DNA of 10,044 bases from contig CAJTTS010000107.1 of assembly GCA_910579155.1 (NCBI GenBank), positions 1-10,044 on the forward strand, read 5' to 3'. Position 1 is the first letter of the stretch. Each line of letters opens with the position of its first letter. Source of the DNA: an uncultured Oscillospiraceae bacterium (lineage in GTDB: Bacteria; Bacillota_A; Clostridia; Oscillospirales; Oscillospiraceae). The notes beneath the pieces are model-generated. The model was not told where the DNA came from. It ran no database searches and saw only the letters and a program-made list of their open reading frames with translations. Both the position numbers and the translations under genes were made by a program. Below, piece after piece: positions 1 through 5,239 of this stretch.

Positions 1-86
1 CCTCCGGCGCGGTCCAGGCCCGCCCGGAAGCCGCCGATGCCCGCGAACATATCAAAATAGCGGATCAGTTTTTTCGTCACCTCCAT
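1..86 (-). CDS. DNA (cytosine-5) methyltransferase, N-terminal fragment (runs off left edge)
   Basis: The minus-strand frame entering the left edge reads RYFDMFAGIGGFRAGLDRAG. This matches the first conserved block (motif I, the S-adenosylmethionine-binding FAGIGG loop) of C5 cytosine methyltransferases such as Dcm and phage or element orphan methylases. Only about 28 residues are inside the window, so motif IV (the PC catalytic loop) and the recognition domain cannot be seen. The start is ambiguous: ATG at 89 or 86, GTG at 80, CTG at 68 or ATG at 50 are all in frame. The strongest Shine-Dalgarno, GGAGGTGA at 84-77, sits 8 nt before the CTG. The gene overlaps the end of the parR-like gene, so it is probably the next cistron of the operon. 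On mobile elements such enzymes usually protect the element from host restriction; whether a partner endonuclease follows is outside the window. Confidence 0.8.
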   Translation of the reverse strand, partial: MEVTKKLIRYFDMFAGIGGFRAGLDRAG

Positions 87-369
87 CATCTTGCAGAGCC
101 AGCAGAAAACCGAGGACGTCGTCCCCGACATCCCCGGCCTCCTGTGTCCGCATACTTTTTTCTGTTGTGAACCTGGCGCCGCCCAGCTCCTCCCGCAGCA
201 CCGCCCGCAGGGCGTCCAGCATGGTGCTCTCCTCATGGGCCCGGCAGACGGCATGACACACAGCGTCGGTCCGCTGGCCCGCCGGGATGGCGGACAGGAT
301 GGCCCACGCCTCCCGTTGGAGCGGCGAGGCCATGGAGAGCGAGAGGTTCAGCCGCCGCCGCTTATCCAT
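52..369 (-). CDS. ParR-like ribbon-helix-helix partition adaptor
   Basis: This 105-residue protein has the layout of a small plasmid-partition DNA-binding protein: a short basic N-terminus, one beta-strand-like segment (RRLNLSLSM, residues 5-13) and two predicted helices (about 14-28 and 32-47), as in ribbon-helix-helix folds. The C-terminal third is acidic and rich in Gly/Asp (QDDGGDEKTD), which suits an interaction tail. It directly follows the parM-like gene, the order found in type II (ParM/ParR) partition loci, where ParR binds the centromere and caps ParM filaments. The start at 369 (MDKRRR) overlaps the parM stop by 8 nt; an in-frame ATG at 375 is also possible. No clear ribosome site precedes either, so translation is probably coupled. 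The assignment rests on fold pattern and neighbourhood, not on a diagnostic motif. Confidence 0.68.
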   Translation of the reverse strand: MDKRRRLNLSLSMASPLQREAWAILSAIPAGQRTDAVCHAVCRAHEESTMLDALRAVLREELGGARFTTEKSMRTQEAGDVGDDVLGFLLALQDDGGDEKTDPLF

Positions 370-1291
370 CACCATCAGCCCGCGACAACTGCTCAGCAAG
401 CCGTTCGTAGCCCTTGGCGTTCAGACATACGTCGTCCAGGATCAGAGGGCGGCAAAGGCCATCTGAGGCCGAAACGTGCCGTTTCATCAGTGCCGCTCCG
501 CCACCCAGAAAGATGACGGGCATGGCCCGCGCATCCAGGCCGCACTCGGCGATGGCGGACAGCAGGCGGCGGGCGTAGGCCCCGGCTTCCCGGTGGATGA
601 TCTCCCTGGCCTGGCTGTCCACACTGCTCACCTCGCCCCGAAGGACGCTCTCGATCTGCGCCGCCGTCATGGACAGGCCCAGGGCACGGCGCACCTGCTC
701 CGCGATCTCATCCAGGCAGCGGATCATGCCCAGCTCCAGGCTCCGGCAGGCAGCGGCGTTGGGGATGCGGTTGTCCAGCCGCATGAGATCCACCGTCCAG
801 CCCCCGATGTCTGACACAATGACCGAGGGCTCGTCCAATAATTCCTGCTGGATAAGGACGGCGGCGTAGCCCTGGGGGAACAGAGATACCCGCTCAATGG
901 TAACCGTGTAGGCCGTCCACTCGTAGCGGAAGGTTACGGCCTGCCCGTCCCGGAATAGGTATTCTTTGAATTTCCTCTTGTCCCGCCCAAAGCTGGTGAG
1001 GGGAAGGCCCGCCGCCAGATGGACGGTGGCCACAGACCCCGCCTGCCGGTGCTCCAGTTCCTTAGCGATGGCGGCCAGGGTGAGCAGGTAATAGTCCCCC
1101 GTCCGCGTTTTGTCCTTCTGGAGCGGCTGGCGGCCCGTGCCCACCACATAAAACCTGCCGTCCAATTTCAGCACATCCTTGCGGGTATACGGCTCATGCT
1201 CGTACTCCACCAGCCCGGTGGGGAAGGAGAAGTGGGCCGTTTTCATGGCAGCGTAGCCATGGTCAATGCCGATGGTGATGGTTTCGCTCAT
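362..1291 (-). CDS. parM: ParM/StbA-family actin-like ATPase, plasmid segregation
   Basis: The 309-residue product has the three nucleotide-binding signatures of the actin/Hsp70/ParM superfamily: phosphate-1 loop IGIDHGYAAMK (residues 7-17), phosphate-2 loop VSDIGGWTVDL (159-169, with Asp161 and Gly163-164), and the adenosine motif FLGGGAAL (261-268). Length and order match chromosomal-type and Firmicutes StbA/ParM proteins. Such proteins polymerise with ATP or GTP into filaments that push or pull plasmid copies apart when bound to a ParR-centromere complex. The ATG at 1291 overlaps the upstream DUF4240-type stop in an ATGA, with a GGAGG ribosome site about 9 nt before it. The parR-like gene follows. 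No array of direct repeats (the usual parC) is visible just upstream, where coding sequence continues, so the centromere must lie elsewhere or be cryptic. Confidence 0.88.
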   Translation of the reverse strand: MSETITIGIDHGYAAMKTAHFSFPTGLVEYEHEPYTRKDVLKLDGRFYVVGTGRQPLQKDKTRTGDYYLLTLAAIAKELEHRQAGSVATVHLAAGLPLTSFGRDKRKFKEYLFRDGQAVTFRYEWTAYTVTIERVSLFPQGYAAVLIQQELLDEPSVIVSDIGGWTVDLMRLDNRIPNAAACRSLELGMIRCLDEIAEQVRRALGLSMTAAQIESVLRGEVSSVDSQAREIIHREAGAYARRLLSAIAECGLDARAMPVIFLGGGAALMKRHVSASDGLCRPLILDDVCLNAKGYERLAEQLSRADGDG

Positions 1292-1968
1292 CTGGAATTC
1301 CTCCGATCAGTCTTGATTTTTTTGCTCTTTTTAGCGGTCGCGCGGGCCAGTTTAATGGCGGGGCTGGTCACATTCCAGGTGTCGTTATACTGTCGGATAT
1401 GGTGCTGCAGTTCCTCCGGCGTCATATATTTGGCGCACAGCTTGGGCAGGTAGGCGGCGGCCTCGCTCCAGGTGTAGGGATAGCCGATCCCATCGCCATA
1501 CACAATATCCTGATTCACTTCCGCTGCCAGCACATGGTATTCGGAGGGATCAAAGTTCTGGAAAGCATCTCGGCCTGTGAGTTCCTCGTAGGCGTAATCA
1601 CCCATGAAGGGCAGGGAATCAAACCGATAATCCTGGTAGGACGGCACATCGGCCAGTGAGTCCGGGTCCTTCAGGGCAGCCATGTACACATCTCTGCCCT
1701 GGCTCACCAGCCACGCCCGGAAGTCAATAAAACTGTCATCGGAACAGCTGTGCTTTTCCATAACAGAGGCAGCCGTCCACAAACCGTACTGGTAGGCGGC
1801 ATCCATATAGACACGGGCAATGGTATCGAACTTTTTCGCCTGCTCCGGCCCCAGGTCAACCAGCTGTTCCATCAGCCATTCGCTGGGCCCGCCCGTATGT
1901 TCTTTTGCCTGGTTGATCAGGGCCCAGAAGGTATTCTTATTGATCTCAGTAATTTGGGACGTATTCAT
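1288..1968 (-). CDS. DUF4240-type protein, full-length copy
   Basis: This 226-residue protein carries what I recognise as a DUF4240 domain: a start of the form FWALINQAKE (about residues 13-22), a central GLWTAASVMEKHSCSDDSF segment followed by DFRAWLVSQGRDVY, then DPDSLAD. The molecular role of the family is not established. The C-terminal half has YGDGIGYPYTW and a Leu-Pro-rich segment, then a basic tail (AKKSKKIKTDRR). The start at 1968 is chosen because it gives an ATGA overlap with the upstream gene and has GGGGAG 5 nt before it; a longer in-frame reading to 2079 lies wholly inside the upstream gene. It is a paralogue of that upstream gene but keeps the central 61 residues that the other lacks. 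Local base composition is less GC-rich than the parB and ssb genes, hinting at a different history. Confidence 0.8.
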   Translation of the reverse strand: MNTSQITEINKNTFWALINQAKEHTGGPSEWLMEQLVDLGPEQAKKFDTIARVYMDAAYQYGLWTAASVMEKHSCSDDSFIDFRAWLVSQGRDVYMAALKDPDSLADVPSYQDYRFDSLPFMGDYAYEELTGRDAFQNFDPSEYHVLAAEVNQDIVYGDGIGYPYTWSEAAAYLPKLCAKYMTPEELQHHIRQYNDTWNVTSPAIKLARATAKKSKKIKTDRRNSR

Positions 1969-2441
1969 CTGGCTCCCCGATCCTTTACTTTTTTGTCCTT
2001 CCGGGCCACCTTTCGGGCAGCTTTGATGGATGGATTGTTCAGATTCCAGGTATTGACCCGGAGTGCCGCGCCGGTGCATCTGTTCCGCTGCTCCCCCGTA
2101 AAATATTTGGCATACAGCCGGGGCACGTAGGCCGGGATGTCCGGCCAGTCATAGGGATATCCGATGCCATCACCGTAGACGACGCTTCGCCGTACTTCTT
2201 CTTTCAGCACAAGATACTCATAGCTGTCAAAGCTGCGGGTGTCCCCGCCGTATGCGCCGCCGCCTGCGAGAGCCAGGGAGCAGAATTGACGGTCCCGGTA
2301 GTCCAGCGCGTCGACCAGGGAATCCGGGCCCTGCGCTGTCAGCTGTTCCGTCAGCCATTCGCCAGCGTTGTCCTGGCGCTTTTTTGCCTGGTCGATCAGC
2401 GACCAGAAAGCGTTCAGATCGATCTCTAAGGACTCGCTCAT
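1965..2441 (-). CDS. DUF4240-type paralogue with internal 61-residue deletion
   Basis: The 158-residue product aligns with its downstream neighbour over both ends: N-terminal FWSLIDQAK and EWLTEQL, then YGDGIGYPYDW, LYAKYF, NTWN and a basic tail (ARKDKKVKDR). Residues Gly38-Pro39 are followed at once by DSL, where the neighbour has 61 extra residues including the CSDDSF/DFRAWLVSQGRDVY core. The reading frame is intact on both sides, so this is an in-frame internal loss, not a frameshift. The start at 2441 forms an ATGA overlap with the small upstream ORF, and GAGGTGA lies about 6 nt before it. The most conserved part of the domain is missing, so it may be a decayed copy, a dominant partner of the full-length protein, or a minimal functional form. 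Confidence 0.72.
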   Translation of the reverse strand: MSESLEIDLNAFWSLIDQAKKRQDNAGEWLTEQLTAQGPDSLVDALDYRDRQFCSLALAGGGAYGGDTRSFDSYEYLVLKEEVRRSVVYGDGIGYPYDWPDIPAYVPRLYAKYFTGEQRNRCTGAALRVNTWNLNNPSIKAARKVARKDKKVKDRGAR

Positions 2442-2536
2442 CTCGCGTCACCTCGATTCTGTTCGCTTTTACTGTCCAGCTCTGCCACAATATCCGGGTT
2501 GCGCAAAATGGCCCGCAGGTTTTTCCAGAAACCCAT
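2438..2536 (-). CDS. Small ORF, 32 aa, unknown
   Basis: A 33-codon reading frame fills the otherwise empty 97-nt gap between two genes. It begins ATG at 2536, 2 nt after the stop of the 140-aa gene, and its TGA at 2440-2438 overlaps the next ATG in an ATGA, the coupling style used throughout this operon. The peptide starts MGFWKNLRAILRNPDIV, a short amphipathic basic segment, and ends with a hydrophilic stretch (SKSEQNRGDAR). No signal peptide or membrane helix is evident and I do not recognise a family. An upstream purine-rich AAAGGCGGG gives a weak ribosome site. The exact fit of both ends to neighbouring genes is the main support; proof would need conservation in related elements or peptide evidence. 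Confidence 0.55.
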   Translation of the reverse strand: MGFWKNLRAILRNPDIVAELDSKSEQNRGDAR

Positions 2537-2538
2537 CG

Positions 2539-2961
2539 TCAGCCCGCCTTTCGGAAACGGGAGATCAGCCGCTCCAGCACCCGAATACGGCCCTGGACCT
2601 TGGCGGCGGACACGTCCAGTCCGCTCATCTGGCCCTGGATGCGGTGGCGGATGGCCTTCAGGGCCTGCTGGTCATTGCAGCACTGGACTACCACATACTC
2701 GCTGCCGTGGGCCAGCACCTCCCGTTTGCCTGCCTCGTCCCGGATGCTGGCCATCAGCCGCTGACCAAGGCGTTTGCGGTAGCTGTCCTGGAGGGCGGGC
2801 ACATCGCCGCAGACATCGTATTTTTCCAGGATGGCGGCGATCTCCCCGGAGCTGATCCGCATATTGGTGAACAGCCGATCCATGATCTCCGCCTCCGCCT
2901 GGGGCGGCAGGATGGGTTTGTTGGGAGGACCCGTACCTTTTACTGGGGTCTTATTGTTCAA
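2539..2961 (-). CDS. Uncharacterised 140-aa element protein, TTG start
   Basis: The product has a Pro-rich N-terminus (residues 5-20), a predicted helical central region (about 22-80, including SYRKRLGQRLMASIRDEAGKR), a segment YVVVQCCND (89-97), and a basic helical C-terminus ending LERLISRFRKAG. It looks like a small soluble, mostly helical protein; I cannot assign a family. The TTG start at 2961 is well supported: GGAGGTGG lies 4-5 nt upstream, and the start overlaps the upstream TGA in a TTGA. It sits between the two tandem-paralogue pairs and is followed after 2 nt by the 32-aa ORF, so it is a cistron of the same operon. The helical basic character would suit a nucleic-acid or protein adaptor, but this is only inference. 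Confidence 0.7.
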   Translation of the reverse strand: MNNKTPVKGTGPPNKPILPPQAEAEIMDRLFTNMRISSGEIAAILEKYDVCGDVPALQDSYRKRLGQRLMASIRDEAGKREVLAHGSEYVVVQCCNDQQALKAIRHRIQGQMSGLDVSAAKVQGRIRVLERLISRFRKAG

Positions 2962-3701
2962 CGTTCCACCTCCGATTTCTTTTTTTGAGATTTTTTCTTG
3001 CTGATATTTGTGACTTCAACTGCCTTTTCGGCGTCCTTTTGAGGAAAAACGTACAGGCCGCAGACCGGCGCGGCGTCCTGTGCCGAAAAGCCGGGCGGCG
3101 CATCCTCCGGCTTGGCGGCCACATGGAGGATGATCCTGCGGTCTGTGGTACGCTCCAATGTGCTGTAGCTGTGCGCACCCTCCCGGCGCAGAACAGCGTG
3201 GCTGTAATTGGGGAGATACTCAAAAGCAAATTGCCGCGCTGCCCTCAGCTCCGGCCAGAAGGCTGGCTTTATATCGTGCTCTAGTTCACTGGCCATGGTG
3301 TGGATGTAACGGATCATACGGCGGATATGCCCGCACTCGAACTCCGATTCCCCCTCGCCGTACCGCATGGTGGAAAGCGCCCATTTTTCCCGTGCGTAGG
3401 GGCAATCCAAATCAACGCTGAACAGGTATTGAAACCGGTCTGTTGCCAGGGGATAAAAACAGACGCTGCCGTATCTCGGACCCACGTTAGGCCAATGTTC
3501 CACGAAATAGACGTGATAGCTGTCCAAAACAAAAGGGTGCGTAATGCCCAGGACCAGCTTGGACAGGCTTTTCACCCGGCGGTCGTTCAAGGGATCGCCA
3601 AAGTCGCTCCAGCCGGCCAGTTCCCGGGTGTTGAGGTCATCCGCCTCAAAAGCCCCTGCCCGATACAGCTCCTGCCACTGGCGGACCGTGATCTGGTCCA
3701 T
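2958..3701 (-). CDS. Uncharacterised tandem paralogue, long copy (247 aa)
   Basis: The N-terminal 150 residues align with the preceding gene: ITVRQWQELYRAGAF, AGWSDF, VLGITHPFVLDSYHVYF, KWALST, and EFECGHIRRMIRYI against ISVRQWQALYRAGAF, AGWYDW, VMGITDPFILDNFYVWF, KWTLYT and EFQCGNVREMIRYL. About 90 further residues follow, absent from the shorter copy, then a Lys-rich tail (SKKKSQKKKSEVER). I do not recognise the family. The start at 3701 is preferred over the ATG at 3725 because it lies 2 nt after the upstream stop, has GGAG about 8 nt before it, and matches the paralogue's N-terminus. The stop overlaps the next gene's TTG. No signal peptide or membrane helix is apparent, so it is probably cytoplasmic. 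Confidence 0.75.
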   Translation of the reverse strand: MDQITVRQWQELYRAGAFEADDLNTRELAGWSDFGDPLNDRRVKSLSKLVLGITHPFVLDSYHVYFVEHWPNVGPRYGSVCFYPLATDRFQYLFSVDLDCPYAREKWALSTMRYGEGESEFECGHIRRMIRYIHTMASELEHDIKPAFWPELRAARQFAFEYLPNYSHAVLRREGAHSYSTLERTTDRRIILHVAAKPEDAPPGFSAQDAAPVCGLYVFPQKDAEKAVEVTNISKKKSQKKKSEVER

Positions 3702-3703
3702 GT

Positions 3704-4225
3704 TCACCGCTCCGGCTCCTTCCACCTGGGCGGTTTAGCCTGGGGCGGCTTGAGTCCGGGCGGAAGGTGGCTGTGCGGGTCGGGCGCACCCTGGGCCAGC
3801 TCCGGACCAAGCTGGTTCAGATACCGGATCATCTCCCGCACATTGCCGCACTGGAACTCCGGCTCCTGAAACCCGTACCGCTCAGTGTACAGCGTCCATT
3901 TGGACTTCTCGTGGGGACTATCCTTGATCACCAGAAAATAGTTTCCGCCCCGCTCCCCAGACAGCGGCTCAAACCGCGCGTCGTCGTACAGCGGGCCGTT
4001 CAGCGGGCAGTTGTTTTTGAACCAGACGTAGAAATTGTCCAGGATAAACGGGTCGGTGATCCCCATGACAGCGGGGGCGATCTTCTTCAACCGCCCCGCC
4101 AGGGCGCTGTCCGGGCAGAACCAGTCGTACCAGCCCGCCTCGATCTGGACGGACCTGCTCTTGCTGTCAAAGGCTCCCGCCCGGTACAGCGCCTGCCATT
4201 GCCGGACGGAGATGTTTTCTCGCAT
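3704..4225 (-). CDS. Uncharacterised tandem paralogue, short copy (173 aa)
   Basis: This gene follows the initiator after 24 nt with an AGGAGGG ribosome site about 10 nt before the ATG. Its first 140 residues are homologous to the next gene (shared VRQWQ-LYRAGAF, GIT-PF-LD, and a Cys-Gly-x-x-R-x-M-I-R-Y motif near residues 125-135). Instead of the paralogue's extra C-terminal region it ends in a Pro/His-rich tail (HSHLPPGLKPPQAKPP). The conserved aromatic residues and absence of hydrophobic stretches suggest a soluble globular domain. I cannot place it in a named family. Tandem duplication followed by divergence of the C-terminus is the simplest reading. Its position directly behind the replication initiator suggests a role in element maintenance, but nothing in the sequence shows which. 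Confidence 0.75.
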   Translation of the reverse strand: MRENISVRQWQALYRAGAFDSKSRSVQIEAGWYDWFCPDSALAGRLKKIAPAVMGITDPFILDNFYVWFKNNCPLNGPLYDDARFEPLSGERGGNYFLVIKDSPHEKSKWTLYTERYGFQEPEFQCGNVREMIRYLNQLGPELAQGAPDPHSHLPPGLKPPQAKPPRWKEPER

Positions 4226-4249
4226 TGTTACGCATCCCTCCTTGTTTTT

Positions 4250-5176
4250 TCAGCTTGTTCGTTCAATGTCCCACCTCGGGTAATCGTGGTTTACCTGCAT
4301 GGTGACCTGGTTGTTGACGGACGCCGGGGCGTTGAACAGGGAGGCCAGCAGGTAAGCCTTGGGGTTGAGCACCTGGGTGTGGTTCGCCCGGAGGGACTCC
4401 AGGACGCCCACGATGTGGTCCGCGGTGAGCAACCGGAACCGCTCCCGCACCAGCGCCGTGGGATACTGTTTGCCCCGCCCGATACTTATGACTGGATCAG
4501 TGGCCAGCTCCACCTCCAGCATGAGCTCCACCAGCTCGTCGATCTGCTTCGGGTCCTCCCACCGGACGAGATAGTCGTAGTCGATCTGAGCCCGAATGCG
4601 CTCCCGCTCCGCCAGAATGTCCTCCTCATGAAGCTCCGCCCCCGCGCCGGTCGTTCCACCCGCCGAAGGATGGATAGAATGAGTAATGGCTCGATGAGTA
4701 TTTGATTGATTTTTAATAGATGTATTAGTATTTAATTGCGCGGGGGTTTTCACATCCGGCTCCGCCGCACACGACCCTGCCGCATCCGGATTTCCCGTAT
4801 CCGGCAGGGACATATCCGGTTTCCCCGCCTGCGGGGGCGGCGCATCCGATCCGGACGGTGCCGGGGGAGGCATATCCGGCCCCTGGGGCTGCTCGTAGAT
4901 GACGTACTCGGTGTCGGTAATCCGCCCGTTGCCCCCGCGCAGCAGACGGCGGACGATGTAGCCCGCTCCCTCCAGCTCCTGGATGGCGGACCGGATGGCG
5001 TCTACGCCCTCCTTACAGATGGCGGCCAGGCCGCGGGTGGTGTAATTCCATGAATCCGGCAGAGACAGCATCATGGACAGCAGTCCCTTGGCCTTCAAGG
5101 ACAAATTCATGTCCTTCAAATGATGGTTGCTCATGACGGTATAATCTTTTGTCCGTTCCACTCGAAAAACTGCCAT
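4250..5176 (-). CDS. DUF6017-type helix-turn-helix replication initiator
   Basis: The 308-residue protein starts MAVFRVERTKDYTVMSNHHL and continues LSLKAKGLLSMMLSLPDSWNYT and GLAAICKEGVDAIRSAIQELEGAGYI. This winged-helix N-terminus (about residues 1-95) is characteristic of replisome-organiser/initiator-like proteins of Firmicutes conjugative elements. A low-complexity linker (about 98-180) rich in Pro and Asp separates it from a C-terminal domain (about 182-300, with TADHIVGVLESL and NPKAYLLASLFNAP) resembling DUF6017. The protein presumably binds the element's origin and recruits host replication factors. The start is set by AGGAGTG 8 nt before the ATG. The linker DNA holds phased ATCCGG motifs and an AT-rich tract, described separately. 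Function is inferred from family and context; the replication role of the family is not rigorously shown to my knowledge. Confidence 0.8.
   Translation of the reverse strand: MAVFRVERTKDYTVMSNHHLKDMNLSLKAKGLLSMMLSLPDSWNYTTRGLAAICKEGVDAIRSAIQELEGAGYIVRRLLRGGNGRITDTEYVIYEQPQGPDMPPPAPSGSDAPPPQAGKPDMSLPDTGNPDAAGSCAAEPDVKTPAQLNTNTSIKNQSNTHRAITHSIHPSAGGTTGAGAELHEEDILAERERIRAQIDYDYLVRWEDPKQIDELVELMLEVELATDPVISIGRGKQYPTALVRERFRLLTADHIVGVLESLRANHTQVLNPKAYLLASLFNAPASVNNQVTMQVNHDYPRWDIERTS
4693..4738. other. AT-rich tract inside the initiator gene, possible DNA-unwinding element
   Basis: The plus strand has no C from 4693 to 4738, and 36 of the 43 bases from 4695 to 4737 are A or T, inside an otherwise GC-rich gene. 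It contains an imperfect direct repeat, AGTATTTGATTG at 4697 and AGTATTTAATTG at 4727, exactly 30 bp apart. It encodes an Asn/Thr/Ser-rich part of the linker (LNTNTSIKNQSNT). Low melting stability next to phased repeats suggests an origin unwinding element, but low-complexity linker coding is an alternative. Confidence 0.4.
4753..4879. repeat. Degenerate 15-bp-phased ATCCGG repeats (iteron-like) in the initiator linker
   Basis: The motif ATCCGG (once ATCCGA) begins at 4754, 4784, 4799, 4814, 4844 and 4874, so spacings are 30, 15, 15, 30 and 30 bp, all multiples of 15. At the protein level the motif encodes the PD or SD of PDM, SDA, PDM, PDT, PDA and PDV on a five-residue grid (residues 100 to 142). 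This looks like a decayed 15-bp tandem repeat. It may be only a flexible-linker minisatellite, or an array of initiator-binding sites. Confidence 0.6.
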
Positions 5177-5183
5177 TTCTGAA

Positions 5184-5233
5184 ACACTCCTATTATTAAA
5201 TGTAAGGGCCGGGACATATCAGCGCCCCGGCCC
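5184..5233 (-). promoter_or_regulatory. Hairpin plus AT-rich leader before the initiator gene
   Basis: In the 63-nt gap after parB, GGGCCGGG (5206-5213) pairs with CCCGGCCC (5226-5233) around a 12-nt loop. In the transcript it is followed by TTACATTTAATAATA and the AGGAGTG ribosome site of the initiator gene. There is no run of U after the stem, so it is not a classic intrinsic terminator; it may stabilise or process the mRNA or attenuate weakly. The leader resembles the one in front of ssb. Confidence 0.5.
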
Positions 5234-5239
5234 AGCCGA

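Noticed and set aside
1969..2079. N-terminal extension of the full-length DUF4240-type protein
   Set aside because: The extra 37 residues are a different frame of the upstream gene; the ATG at 1968 has a ribosome site, an ATGA overlap and matches the paralogue's N-terminus.
3702..3725. Start at 3725 for the long tandem paralogue
   Set aside because: It would add eight residues absent from the paralogue; the ATG at 3701 has a well-placed GGAG and follows the upstream stop by 2 nt.
5206..5233. Rho-independent terminator after parB
   Set aside because: The stem is GC-rich but is not followed by a U run in the transcript.
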